Shown: positions 50,001 through 62,049, numbered from the stretch's first letter. The stretch: DNA of 64,000 nucleotides from Phoronis australis (GCA_002633005.1 NMRA01000021.1:844298-908297), one strand, 5' to 3'. Made by a program: numbers and translations. Notes: generated from the letters alone by a model not told the origin.

Positions 50001-53000
50001 TCATGAAGTGAAGATGTAATTTGCCAGTCCGCGCTAACTGCGGTCTGAAAATCTGATTGATTGCTTTGCAATGTTTTATCAAGATTCAGTCAAGACTAAA
50101 CGTATATGTAATATAGGGCTACATAGAAATGTAAGCTTTCGTCTTAAATTTTTAGAGCGTATTGGAAAACAATAATAGGAGGCGTGTCTGTGTTTCGAAG
50201 AGAGATTTACGAACAAATCGACGGACATTCCAATGTTTTCTGGGGTTGGGGTGGAGAAGACGACAACGTTTATCACAGGTTAGTTTCTTGAAACTTTATT
50301 ACATTCATTTCCAAGTACACGTACAGGAGCTGTTAATGTTTCGATTAAAGTGCCATTTCCAAGAGGCAGGCTGATTAACAAATTAGTCTAAAATGTTTTG
50401 CCCTATGACAAAAATTAGCTTCTATAAAACCTGCCATTGATATAGGTTGTCAGCTTTTTAGTAACAGCCGTGAATGTTACGTTTGGTTTGGAAATCATTT
50501 TCTACAATCATCTGGAAATATCAACTGTTGGCAACGGTGATTTCCTTTCGTTCACAAATCTCAAAAGCAAACAAGCGGATACATTTACTATACTTGAAGA
50601 ACTGAATGATATCAGATTACCCAAAATCATGATCACTTCTTCAGGGACTGGCTGAAGTTAGTTTCCCCGGTGGGGGGGGGGGGTACTGGGTTACATTTTT
50701 GACGAAGATGCAGCTGGAAAGTTTGGATACTCACTCCCATTAGAGAGAGAACTCGAAAAGGGGACCCGTTTGCGGAGAAGTTCCATGAAAACCGGCCACC
50801 CTGTGGGTTTTGTTACAGGGGCACCACCGTTTATATTTTTGACAAAATGCTTTTTATGTGCAAATACATGCACGTTAGGGTGATTTTGCCGTCACTTCTC
50901 GTGGCATCCGCTAATGTATCTTCTTGGCAGATGTGTTCACGATAGAAGATGACTTTCCGTCTCCTCCGACCATTACTGTGACCCCTATAGGGACAATTTG
51001 ATTTTGACGTTTGCTTATTTATTTTTGGAGTTCCTCAGCGAGTTTTACTGATTTTTGGCAAATAACTTTCTATTAAAGAGACTAAGACACATTGCCATTT
51101 TCGAACAGATTCTGCGTATTCGTAGCGAAATTTTTTGTTTTTTTGGTTCCATCTCTCCTTAAGTAAAACCGCTCAGAGGATCGTGTAACGGAAATTTGAT
51201 GATATGTTGCTATTGAGAAGAGCACGGCTGACGTTGAATGTCGGATGGGCCCGAATACTGTGGCGTCGTTTATTGTTAGTTGTGTCCGCAGCTGTATCGT
51301 CTTGACTCTTTGCACTATTTTTATGCTCCCACATATTTATATGTGGTCGCATATTGCGTCATCGCTGTCTGTGCGTCCGTCGTCCGGCATCCCCAGGCTG
51401 CATCTCCTAAACCCTCACAGGTTCTTTGTGAAGCAGACGAATGATGACTACAAATTTCGTACCTGTCCGACTACAGGTGTGCCCCCAAGTGTCAATTTTA
51501 CTTTTTACGCTTACCTCTGAATCTTGAGAGGTCCTCAACGGATTTTCATTAAATTTGGCGGTGAGGCATCTATTAATTAGTGTGATGATGCCATCCCCCG
51601 TTTTCGGACGGATTCGATGTACTTTGCGCCATCTAGTGGCCTTTTTTACTGTTTTCGAATATGGTTTTGGCATCTGCTCCTCTGTCTACCAAACCACTTC
51701 AAGGATGATTGTGAAAATTGGAATATATGTTCCTAAAGTGAAGAAGAGGCAGACAACGATTTTCCGACGACCTCGACAACTGTGGCGCCTCCTAGTGGCA
51801 GTTTCTTCACGCTCATGTCTGTATCTTCTAAACGCACTGCAGGATCTTTATTAAATTTAGCAAGTGTATTTACATGAGCTTGACAACAAACGACGACGAC
51901 GACTTTCAGTGTGCCCCCTACTGACATTTTTTTTTAATTTTACTTCTGAATTTTCAAAGGTCCTTAACGTATTTTTATAAAATTTGGCAGATAGGCATCT
52001 ACTGAGCCGACGCTATCACTCGTTTTCGGTTAGATTCGCGGTATTTTGCGCCACCTAGTGACCATTTCACTGTTTTCGAGTCTTGTTACTTTGCGCCTGC
52101 ACCTCTGTCAACCTAACCACTCAAAGGATGGTTGTGGAAATTGGTACTTTTGTTCCTATTGTGATGAGGAAGTCTGTCAGCGACTTCATGTTCTGTGGCG
52201 CTTTTTAGTGGCAGTTATGTCTTTTTGCGCTTATAGCCTCCTAGTGGCTACTTCATTCTGTTGGTTTTCTTCTGTTTCTCAGAAGTTCTCTGACGGACTT
52301 TTTGAAATTTGGTAAATAGGTTTGATGACACATACCAATTCTCGGATGGATTCGACGTATTTTGCGTCATCTAGTGGCCATTTTTATGTTCCAAATAAAC
52401 ACCCCCAGATGCCACTGTTTGCGGTGCATTCATGGGCCCATTTCAACGCTCCGCGTTGATCTTGTTTGAAATGTTCCAAGTATCGTCCGCCTATGTATGA
52501 CAACTGATAACGACCTCTTTCGCACGGATCTGACTACCGTTGTGGTAATTTCAGTTGTTTACGTTGGTCTTTGTATCTTTTATCACCTTGATAGATTTTC
52601 ATATTGGACAGATGGGTTTCTGTTTCTGTTGAGGAAAGGACGACCGCCGTCGATATGGAGAGAGGATACAATGGCACCTGCCCGGCCAGTTTCTGATTGG
52701 TTCGACCTTTTCGGCGCCCCCTGTTGGGCACGTTTGATTATTTTCTTGTCTGTGTTTTGTGTCAGGCTCCCTTTATCCACAAACCATCATGAAGCATGGC
52801 AAATGTATTTTTATTGAGGAGAGTATGACCAACGTAAATTCTCCAGCTGCTCGGCTACTGTAACTGGCCCCTGCTATGAAATTTTAATTTTCTTTGCATC
52901 TGCCGCATTGTCTACTAAGTTGTCTGATGAGTCATCCTGAAATTTCACACTCGCATTTCTGTTCAAGAGAGCTCGATTTTGAACGGATCTGACATATTTG

Positions 53001-54551
53001 GGTGCTCCCTAAATCTGTTGCTGGCGATATCAGCTTGCCAAATTTCCTAACTGATTTTCAGATTCTTTAGGCGTGTCTAATTGACCAACATGTCATTATG
53101 TTTGTACCTAGACGAATTAAAACTGGTATGAAGCCTCCTTTATGTCAAAAACAACTAATTTATTTAGACCATTTAGTGGTTCCTTACCCCAGTTAAAAGT
53201 GATGTTTGGCAAGAAAAAGATAGCTCTTCATTGTACGAGACCAAGCTCATGATATAGTTGTCTGGTCTGGTCCTTTGGTGTGACGAGCAAAGTCTGAAAG
53301 GGCTGCCGGTTCTCCCCATTCCCAGAAGTAACGTCTAAAATGAGTGAGGGACAAACTTAAGTCCGGTGTAGTTGGTAGCAACTGTCCTACACACTGGAGT
53401 TGTTTTGACACTAATGATGTTAAATTTGTAGCTTTTATTACCATGTTATGCACTTTTCGTGTTTTAGTTGCATTTACAAATACTATACTAGACAGTTAAT
53501 TGTTTGTAAGTTGTAGTTAACAAGCAGTCGCGTAAAATGGGTTGCTTTGTCAATGTCATGGTTTTATAGAAGCTAAAGTGTCTATGTCTTCTCTTCAAAT
53601 CTGGGTCTCGTTTCACAACACAATATACTTGATAGTTAAGGCTAGTACCGTCTAGTATATTGCTTGCAATAATGCGTGGCGATATCTCACAAACATGTGT
53701 GCGATTTGTCTAAACTAGAAAGACAACATCCTTACAGATCACAACCCAGTTGATGTTGTCTTTCAGGGTTGTGGCAAAACATATAAAGGTATTACGACCT
53801 CCCCAGGATTTGGCTAGGTATCACATGATCAAGCATAAAAAAGACGACAGTAACCCGGATAACCATAGAAGGTTAGTACGTGACGCTGTTGACAGTGTGT
53901 ACATGGTTACATGTACAAACTGACCAAGGAAATGCTATTAAGTCACACATTTTGTCCGAAACGAAACTTTTTGTTTACGCCTAAAAACCGTCTCATGTCG
54001 CTCCTTATTGATTAGAACTGATTTCCAGCATTTGCTTCTTATTGTAAAGTTTATGATGTCACCTACATGTACTCTTTGGTAGGCCGGAAACAAATTGTGT
54101 GAAGATATGTGCTTTACAAGCTTAAAATACAAACCGATCCGAAATTCCCAGTCATAACGGCCGGGCGGAAGCCGAATTCATCGTCAGAGAAATCTTCCCT
54201 CATGACCGACCTGTTTAAAACAGGAAAGTTAGCAAGATGGCTAAACCGTTTTGTGTATAGAATTTTGCAACCCTAATAGTTTCAGTGCTACCAGTATTTT
54301 TACTGGTATTTACTAGATTACGTTTGTCTTGTATTGCACATGTGGAGATAGTCGGTCGGATCCCGGACTGAAATGATGGAACCCATATTAAGGTTAATGA
54401 GCCCGCACTCACGTGCTCTTTTTCTTCTTTCAGGTTTGGTTTGCGTGGCACTCAGCTTAAAGGAGACGGATTAAGCACAATTAAATATAAACTTGTAGCG
54501 GAGCGAACAAAGAAACTTTATAGGTGGTTACTGTTTGATTTGTCCGATTAA
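44002..54551 (+). CDS. Beta-1,4-galactosyltransferase family protein, complete six-exon gene
   Basis: Six exons are seen: 44002-44386, 45205-45431, 47305-47492, 50156-50278, 53767-53871 and 54434-54551. All introns are GT-AG and every phase joins, giving 381 residues; 340-400 is usual. Layout: short cytosolic tail, one signal-anchor helix (about residues 14-37), a stem, then the GT7 catalytic domain. Key motifs are C160 before AVIVPYKDRE (167-176), FNKAKLMNAAF (210-220), the metal-binding DVD (236-238), WGWGGEDD (296-303), H331 in a MIKH motif, and DGL (354-356). Known family role: a Golgi type II enzyme that transfers a sugar from a UDP-sugar, usually galactose, to a beta-linked N-acetylglucosamine, glucose or xylose acceptor. 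The exact acceptor and paralogue (B4GALT1-7) cannot be assigned. The first ATG after the 5' region is chosen because it gives the basic tail plus helix. A polyadenylation signal follows the stop. Confidence 0.93.
45480..45715. mobile_element. G/C-homopolymer repeat with GGCGGATC-type end
   Basis: Intron 2 of the galactosyltransferase contains GGCGGATCTACAGGAGGG at its left end, a GGTTTAAACCCCACCC palindrome, and a C-rich right end before AATTAAAACG. The left end resembles the hAT-like terminus CAGTGGCGGATC seen elsewhere in this window, but no clean right terminus or target duplication is visible. It is probably a degraded non-autonomous DNA transposon. Confidence 0.4.
46158..46373 (-). pseudogene. 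Myb/SANT-like DNA-binding protein fragment of a PIF/Harbinger-type transposon
   Basis: The - strand reading frame starts with Met and carries KPNFSTAKLYRLVAGV, then ILSSKFSSSV, then a KRDAWLEIASRL segment. This is the pattern of the Myb_DNA-bind_5 type helix-turn-helix: an aromatic N-terminal segment, a KFS-V turn and a W-EIA recognition helix. In PIF/Harbinger elements such a protein partners the transposase and binds the element ends. The frame stops after about 71 residues, so only the domain remains. The sequence 5' of it (46389-46944) is the CTTAAG-rich end described separately. It lies inside intron 2 of the galactosyltransferase, in antisense orientation. Domain recognition is by eye. 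Confidence 0.55.
46380..46944 (-). mobile_element. Harbinger-like terminal region with repeated ACTTAAG motifs
   Basis: Several ACTTAAG or CTTAAG motifs occur at 46389-46450 and again at 46785-46910. The right edge read on the - strand is GGGCCCGTTCGAAGAAAACA, close to the left edge of the small element at 30733 (GGGGCCTGTTTCAAGAAACT). Both continue into ACAAATCTTAAA-type sequence. No left terminus beyond the Myb-like fragment was found, so the element is truncated or its other end has decayed. Confidence 0.5.
47245..47304 (+). repeat. Partial duplication of the exon 3 acceptor and first codons
   Basis: About 50 bases before exon 3 of the galactosyltransferase lies a diverged copy of its start: an ACAG acceptor followed by ATCAAGCCGACTGTGTTTAA, which parallels the true start GTCAAGCCTAATAAGTTTAA. 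The copy ends at the real acceptor. It offers a second AG that could be used, although only the downstream one gives the family motif FNKAK. Confidence 0.55.
51240..52735 (+). repeat. Diverged repeat array with CTCF-like motifs in intron 4
   Basis: Related blocks recur with changing spacing: TTCGGACGGATTCGAYGTA-like sequence followed by TTTGCGCCAYCTAGTGGCC at 51601-51641, 52023-52063 and 52340-52380, each followed by similar GTTTTCGA- or AAATTTGG-type text. The reverse complement of the core, GGCCACTAGATGGCGC, fits the CTCF consensus closely. Core-like copies are at 51626-51640, 51783-51799, 51910-51925, 52048-52062, 52197-52212, 52235-52250, 52364-52379 and 52713-52729. No protein is supported in this stretch, and short ORFs here are by-products of the repeat. 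Confidence 0.6.
53718..53764 (+). promoter_or_regulatory. Perfect 13 bp hairpin ending at the exon 5 splice acceptor
   Basis: GAAAGACAACATC (53718-53730) is the exact reverse complement of GATGTTGTCTTTC (53752-53764), with a 21-base loop. The 3' arm is the pyrimidine tract of the acceptor; the AG follows at 53765-53766 and exon 5 starts at 53767. In the pre-mRNA this stem would cover the tract bound by U2AF. A role in splicing control is inference. Confidence 0.6.
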
Positions 54552-54582
54552 AATTGTTTAGTTGTTCTGTTATTTGTTGGAA

Positions 54583-54588
54583 AATAAA
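54583..54588 (+). terminator. Polyadenylation signal of the galactosyltransferase gene
   Basis: A canonical AATAAA hexamer lies 32 bases after the TAA stop of the galactosyltransferase, implying a very short 3' UTR. Confidence 0.6.
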
Positions 54589-54589
54589 T

Positions 54590-56975
54590 GAAACCTGTCA
54601 TATTCAAAGGTGTCGAATTTCAAAGTGGAACACACGATCACCAAGTGACAGCTCGTAATGAAGACGCCGACAACTTTCGGTTTGTGTTTAGAAATGTATT
54701 CACTCCGTCAGTTTGCCGTCAGCGCAGAAGAGTGCCTAGAGACGTTACGACTTACAGAACACCGACTTTGGGTAGGCAATTTCACTGATTACTGAAATTG
54801 CTTGTTTCTAAGCAAAACTTTTAAGTCGCTATGGAGCGACACAGAAGGATTGTCCATAATTTCTCATTGTTAAGGGAAAGTATGGTACATAAAAGATATC
54901 TGATAGAGGCCGACCGGCATCTTCGATTTCGGGGTCCAGTATCGGCCTTGTTCCTCGATGAAGAAAATATTTAAAAAATCATACGCGAAAATTCAAATAA
55001 CGCTCATCAAGCCCTAAAATTACCCCACCCCCAACGATTAACAAATTTCCACGATGTTAGAACCACTTATGCCGATGCCAGGTAGTGAACTAGTGGTAAA
55101 ATTCGTGGTGACGGAGGCGGGGATTTCCCCTCGAGCAAAAAATCATCCCTTAAAAGTCACGAGCACATTTCCCCACAGGTAATCAAGAGTCCTGACGGGT
55201 GTATTGGAATGAAACCATTTGCAGTTTTCTTGCTTACCGACTGACCAATCACTCACGTCTCTAGTTGGTTGAGGTTGTGTGATAGCCTAGAAAATACCAG
55301 AAACGGCTACTCTCATTCAAATGAGACCTTTTATATTATGTTTTATACAGTGTTCTTCAAAACAATATTATTGATTTTAAAATGTTTCACTTTTTTATGA
55401 GACCCAGAGAGGCTTTAAAAATTAAGAAATTTCATGATTTCATGAAAGAGATCAAAAGTTGCAGAAAATAAAAGCCAATGATGATTTAGGAAACGGATAC
55501 ATCTTAAGATTTCGTCTTGAACAATGGTATGAAGTGCTAAAGTTTTTCAGAATCGTCACAGTTCTCTTAGACGCAGCGCTACAATGGGGCTATTCGGAGA
55601 ATTCTCCTCGCGGTGTCGCTGCTGTACTAGTGGTGATTGAATTGCGCATGCGTGGCTGTCTGCATGTAAACAACTGGTAAAAGATGGAATTTTTATCAAA
55701 ATACGTCGTCGCGCTAAGCCTCATTACTGCTAANATTGATCGCTTTGTCTATGTGACTCGGCCCGTTTTAATCGTTTGCTCATGACTACGCCACTCATGA
55801 CATACATGTACATGTAGGTGTGTCAAGCTATCACAGTTTGTCTGCTATCGGCACGGCCAGTTTTCCACGCTGCTGCCATAGGACGTCCACTGTGCGACAC
55901 TTCTTATACAAACGCGATTCTCACTATTAAACACCTACCATAGTATTATGTACACACATTTCCCGAAGTACTTACACTGTCTGCGCACAATTCACAGACA
56001 GAACTGTAGGTATATGAGTGCTAAATATCTTTTCTGAAACAGCCGAAGATCACTCGCCTTGTTCTCTATATGAAATGGACCGATGTTCTCAAAAATTGAT
56101 CCTACTACAATTTGTGCGTGCTCATGTCTGCAGTAACCTTAAGTGAATCAAATTGTTTTCATTCTCCATGATTGTACATAGCTGTCTTGTACAAATGCAG
56201 TTCTCGTTTGATAGACATTGATATAGCGTAATAAAGGCGCAAAACCGACAGTTGCCGCCCCCGCTTAGCAAATGGTGGGGAGAATGTAAGAGCGTGCGTC
56301 GCTCGCCGATATGTTTCTGAGAGCAACCATGTCAACGTGACGCAGATCTTAAAAGTAGATCTTATGTTTCACGTATAACACTGATGCTTGTTTTGAAGGA
56401 CAAAAACAATTATGCAAATCGAAACGCCATTTTTATAAATATTTATTGAATAAAATACAGATAACATAACATAACATAACATAATTGGAAACCTAAAGCA
56501 AACTACATGTAATCTCGGTCACAAACTTACAGACATGCACATCTGTGGCAGAGGTCGTTTGCAACTCCCAAGTTATATCAAAATAAAAACACCCTAAGGG
56601 TCTGATTTGGTGAGTATCAGCTCGCCATTGTGCGAGCTGAAGTTGCATTTGAGTTCGAGTTCGAGTCTGAAATTAGGCACCGGGCCCTGAGCTTGAGGCT
56701 TACTCGTGATCTCAGTTTTTTGTAACTCAACTCGCAAACGTTTGTTTAATACAGAGAGCAGGCACCCTTAGCGAGTCGACATGTTATATTCATCGGATTA
56801 TATCACATTTGACTCAACCCAACAGTGCTCATTAAGAACTATCACTGGATAAACGTATTTGTTTTACAGTGATCGAAAAGGATACCAAAGAAACCCTGTT
56901 TCGTCCCATGAACAGACTGATATGAAAAACGATTTATCTGTCCCGAATTCTCTGAAACAAAAGTTTGACATTTTG
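54590..56975. other. No supported gene downstream of the galactosyltransferase
   Basis: Short chance frames, TACATGTACATGTA-type palindromes near 55805, and one N at 55734. Confidence 0.45.
56461..56483. repeat. ATAAC pentanucleotide repeat
   Basis: Four and a half ATAAC units. Confidence 0.8.
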
Positions 56976-56979
56976 AAAA

Positions 56980-57200
56980 TTTCAAAAAATTGGTCAAGCG
57001 TAACCTATGCTATTGTCAAATTACAAGGCAACTGTGGAGAAAGACCAAGCGCTGAGAACTACAAAATCCAATCTCTGACAAAGGTAGTATGAGTTTTTAG
57101 CTGATTCCTCCTTTTATCGTTCAAGATTGACACCAAAGAATGACCACTGACAGAACGAGAATTGGCATAATTGAATGATCAAAACAGGGTTTACTATCCT
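56980..57200 (+). repeat. Dispersed repeat, related to 23330-23530
   Basis: See the partner; identity is about 70-75 percent by eye, in the same orientation. The open frame crossing it is not shared by the other copy. Confidence 0.6.
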
Positions 57201-58074
57201 TTTAAGTTCAAGTAGTATTACCTTGGTAGATTAAAAGTTGATTGCTGTAAGGTATTGATAGCTTGTGACAGTAATTTGAACATAAATGTGCAGCTTACTA
57301 ATCAATTTTAATTATCAGCCGGAAACAGCTATCAGTGTCGCTTCTTAGCTGCAAAGCGCCACCTTTTAACGGCAAAGCCATTGTATGAGGCACTTGACCA
57401 TATTCGTGAAGAACAAGCGGCGCCAGTGTGTACGCTTCGGAAATCTTGAAAAGAGATCATTTTAATGAATTCATGAAAACCATCTCCACGACTTATTTAC
57501 GTGGGCTGATGACAGCAAAGGACAAAAACAAAATTATTAGTCATAGGTGAAAAGTGTATCATAACAGCATTCTAACATTAACCCGACCTCAATTACTAAG
57601 TGCCAAGTCACCTATGTCAGACTACCAATTAAAAACGCATTAAGATAAGAACAACAACAGAATACGCGTTTACTACGAAGCCAACACTGCGTGTATTATC
57701 TTACTCATATGGTGTATATTAGCTTTCGCGAAAGTAGTTCACTTGTGTCATTTTGCTCGGTAGACGGCGCTTTTGTAAACATGGTGGCTCGCGATTTCTA
57801 GTTTAGGCAGCTATCGCGTTTCTGAATCAACATAACTGTTACAGAACAACTGTTGTAATGCCGAGTCAGGTCAATCCCCGAACCGGAAATCTAACCTGGA
57901 CCAACCATGTACGCCTATACGGTTGTGCATGTATGAAAATTAGTTAAAAGGGGGTCTGAAGGTAAATTGGTGATTTTTGACACCTCACAGGCTCACTGTG
58001 ACTAGTGGCCTTTTGGACTTCGACTTCAGAGTTCAGTTATTTCACACCTAACTACTTTTGAAACAACCCTTACA

Positions 58075-58445
58075 AATATGAACTTAAGTTTTCATCGAAA
58101 AACTTAAGTTTTTGGCGAAAACTTAGGTATTTTGGAACAAGTTTTTTGGAACGAACTTAAGTTTTTCAAAAACTTAAGTTTTCTGAAAACTTAAGTTTTA
58201 AAAACTTAATACGTTCGTTCAAAAAAACTTGTTTCAAAATACTTAAGTTTTTCAAAAATTTAAGTTTCTGAAACTTAAGTTTTTGGAAAACTTAAGTTTC
58301 AGAAACTTAAGTTTTTGAAAAACTTAAGTTTTGGAACAAGTTTTTAGTAACAAACATAAGTCATCAAAACTCAATTTTTTGAAAACTAAGTTTTCCGAAC
58401 ATAAGTTTTCAAGGAACTAACTTTTGAAAACAAAAGTTTTCTAAA
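58075..58445. repeat. Dense AACTTAAGTT palindrome array
   Basis: About ten copies of AAACTTAAGTTTT-type sequence are packed into about 250 bases, with decayed copies beyond. They sit within a larger inverted repeat: TTTTGGAACAAGTTTTTTGG near 58131 faces CAAAAAAACTTGTTTCAAAA near 58220. The array is not a uniform tandem repeat because the spacers vary (TTTTTGG, TTTTCTG, TTTCAG). It shares the CTTAAG core with the elements at 30.7 and 46.4-46.9 kb. Confidence 0.75.
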
Positions 58446-58449
58446 AGCA

Positions 58450-59330
58450 GTAAGTTTCAATAGGACAGGCATTCAAAAATTTCGCTAAAACAACTTTCAC
58501 TAAAACAAGAGTGGAGTACAGTAACAAATTTAATGATTCTCATAAAAATTTAACAAACTAGAATTCTATTAACATTTCATTAACAGTGATTAATTGCAGA
58601 AAACAAAATGCACTTCCTAAAATACACTAGTTCCTTAAAATAAGTGAACATTAGGGATATATCAAAATCTTAAAAACCAGAAACATTTCAAAAATCAGTT
58701 CATCAGGTGTTATGCATACAATGCAGTGAAAACTAAATGGGGCTAATAATATATTCATATTTGCATCGTTCTCAGTCTATGACAATTATGCAATAACTGA
58801 GGGAGCAAAATGGAATGTACAAACAAAGAAATCACTACCAAATCATGAAACACAACCAAAGAAAATGTGATTACATAGCCAGGGAGGACTACAACAAAAG
58901 TCTACGTTTCAACAGCAGACTTTTTCAACTAAAATTACAGCAATGACACCAAGAATAACATATCACTTAATATGCAAAATCCAAGAATATCCGCAGAGAC
59001 AAACGCATAACAGGTAACTAAAACTTTATCGACAATGGCCACAGGTCTGGTTTTGGGAAGTACAATCCTTATGCTAGAAATAGTGCTTAGAATCACCTAT
59101 AATTGTTTTCAACCTTAAAAATATCAATTTAAAAGTCAAAGTTTCGTTTTGTTAACAATCATAATAACAGTAAATCCAATACACTCCATGGTGCGAACAA
59201 ATTTCACTAAAAGTAACCGTAAGTACAACCTGGTTATACGAGATGGAAATTAGAAAACTTAGACCTTTGACCACAAAAATATTTTTTTTCCTTTAATTTA
59301 AAGCTACTGAACTTCATACACATATCTATA
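58450..59330. other. No supported gene, AT-rich
   Basis: No frame above chance on either strand; it follows the CTTAAG array. Confidence 0.5.
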
Positions 59331-59821
59331 GGGTCTTTCATACTAACATCGACGCGTTCATCGACGTTAATGTCAGTATGAACGTTTAAACTTTGGTCCT
59401 GGAAGGAAGTTAACAGCGACAGTTAACTTCGCACTAAACAGGTGGATTTAATTGCTTAGCGTCAATGCTGCCACGCAGTATAAGCGATCAACTTCGGTCC
59501 TTCGAAGTTATTGCCAGGGGCCACTGTTATCATTAACAAATGCATAGTAGTGTGATGGCTAATAGTTGCTTATTTCTTGCTCTAATAATCACCAATCAAT
59601 TTAAAAATAAGTTTTATGTCAATTAACACAATGTAAATGTGCCCAAGTTGTCACATCTTAGCGTGCAGTGCTACCTTGCGATACCTTCGATCACGACAGC
59701 GTCACCTACTGTTTACTTCGAAGTTCATTAACTACCGAAGCCAGAATGAACGGTCCAGTTAACTTCGCAGTATACGCCAATGCTCCGCACAGACAAGAGT
59801 TAAGTCAATGTGAAAGGGCCC
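59331..59821. mobile_element. 491 bp MITE with TA target
   Basis: GGGTCTTTCATACTAAC on the left corresponds to GTCAATGTGAAAGGGCCC on the right, and TA flanks both ends. Internally GTTAACTTCG and CGAAGTTAAC-type motifs recur. No coding is seen. Confidence 0.55.
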
Positions 59822-59841
59822 TATGCTAGACCACAAGCCAC

Positions 59842-62041
59842 TTAATCTTCTTTAGCTGGATCTGCTCGCTTAGCTTCACAGGCAAATAATCCATGTTTTG
59901 TGTCTACAAACGCGCGTTTCTGAGCTCGGATAACTGAATTCATAGGTTCATGAGCTGTAGTTCGTAAGTGCGTACGTTGTGTTGTCTGGGTAGCCTTCCT
60001 TATCCAACGATTGTTGAAGGCACACTCTGCAATAAAGACAACAAATTTTAATAACAGACGGGTAAAAGCTTGCTGGATATTTATCGTGCTGTTTATACAA
60101 CACTGATTTGTAAAACTTCCTGACTTATATACAGAGCCTAGAAAATAGTCTTCAAACTCAAAATTTAACCAATCACTCTCTAGGATTCAAGTGCAAGACT
60201 AGTCTGCAAGTTTACTCCTAGCATGCACTGCAGTGGGTCAGTTTTCCAAATACTGTTTTGAATGAAGTTTTAATCCTGGATTCGCGACATTCAAAACAAT
60301 TTTATTCTATACAACTTGAACACAAAACATGCACATGGTCACCTATCATGCTATCACATTCTAGAACAAACCATGCATATGACAAAACTTAATGTGTTAA
60401 TAAAAGTTGGACTTCAGGCTAACCAGGTATCGTGTTCTGTAACTTTTTAGTTCAAGTTCTGTGACAAATTAATTAATGTTTTTATCAAATGATGAAAATG
60501 TTGGCAACTGCAATAAACTACAATTCCCATTATTTTTATGAACTTTTCATTGTTTAATTCGTTAATCTGATAAGAAAATGCACAACTCTACATAATGAAC
60601 AGAGCTAGTTGTTTTCTAACTGGCTGTCTCCAGCCGGCATAGAACTTCTTACAAATGTTTCATGGAATTTAGCCGGCACAACCAGGGTAAGAACTGACAG
60701 TTTAATCTCACTTGTATACTTCCGCGTGTACTTTTTGAAACTTATATAGCAAAACTAAGCTTTACATTGACTTGACCAAATGGCTACAAGAATCAGTGAG
60801 CTTGTTAAAGATTATAAGCCCATTGGCTAAACCAAAGACATATTTCATATTGTTTCAAATTCAAACCCTGATAGCAGCGCTATTTTTAACTCAACAATGA
60901 AACATATGAAGCTCTACCTGCCATGTGGATGTAAACAGCCCAATACCACCCCTGGGTGATTGTTTCGATGCAAATGTTTGGATGTCTAGTTCTTCCTAGT
61001 ACTCCGCCAAGTTAATAGAGACCTGAAAACAATGAGATATTAGCAAACATAACAGTACGTGATAGCTTCTTAAGAATCCAGACATAACCCATTTACAGGG
61101 AATGTTATCCATGTAAAGATCAGGGGCGGTCGGACATAATGGTCCCTGGTTTTGAGAATGAGGCTATCAATATGTTGTAATAACTTCAGCAGGTTCAGTA
61201 GTTATACCTCACGGAGTCACATTGTTAGTGTTAGCCAGACGGACAATGCACACCAGTGACAGCTAATGTCTAGACTTGACCAGGCGAATGCACGTGTTGT
61301 TGTCCACTTTATATTAGAGAAAAATGGAAATCGAACAACTGGACAAGGACATGGTTAAATAAAACTGATGAATGTAACAACTGAATAACATATTATTAAG
61401 TGGATTAGACAGTGACCACCGTCTCTAGCTGGCCCCAGTAGAGACGGTGATGCTCCTCAAGGACTTTCATGCATTGAAATATTTTTGGTGAATTATGCCT
61501 CACACTGATTAAAACATCAAAGTCATGTTGTTATAAGTACCTTTTGCGCATAGAAGGACACCTTAAGATGCCCATTGATGTTTTTTAAAATTCGTTTCAA
61601 TCGATCAAATACTCCCGTAATCAAACTGTTTCTTCGATCAGTCCTTCGTTCGCTTTCCCGAATCGTCAACTGGTCGTTTTACACTGCGCGCCCTCCTATT
61701 TTTACAGCGCTCCCCAGTTTGAGGTACATTGTATAATTCGCCTTAAATGGAGCTTCACTGTTGCTATCGGTGAATGAAACTTGTTATCCATGTGAGGGAC
61801 CATTATATCCGAACAGAGTCCTATTTTGTAATTCTGCATCTATAGAATTTCTCCAAAAGCATAATAAAACGTATTTTCAATCTGCAGTACAAAAAGTGAC
61901 CAGTAATTAAAATTTTACAGCCGTAAATTAACTCACTTGAACACAGATAATTCTAGGAGGCACACCAGCATTGTTAGTAAAAATTGAAAGCCTTAGTTTG
62001 CTATTTACATTTAATTTCAGATGGTGAGCCGTAATGTTCCA
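59842..62041 (-). CDS. Possible minus-strand gene chain of three exons
   Basis: Candidate exons on the - strand are 62041-61937 (TTTTCAG acceptor, GTGAGTT donor, 35 codons including FTNNAGVPPRIICVQ), 61022-60918 (TTTTCAG, GTAGAG) and 60026-59842 (TTGCAG, ends TAA; 60 codons including FNNRWIRKATQTT and FVDTKHGLFACEAKRAD). Splicing the first to the second in phase gives only eight more codons, then TAG. The second read in another frame joins the third in phase without a stop. So either the protein ends in the middle exon and the last is 3' UTR, or alternative splicing exists, or some of these are chance frames. Confidence 0.28.
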
Positions 62042-62049
62042 CTGAAAAA

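Noticed and set aside
51245-52817. Chain of 65-106 codon frames in intron 4 of the galactosyltransferase
   Set aside because: They recur with the repeat array and change frame between repeat copies, so they are by-products of the repeat.
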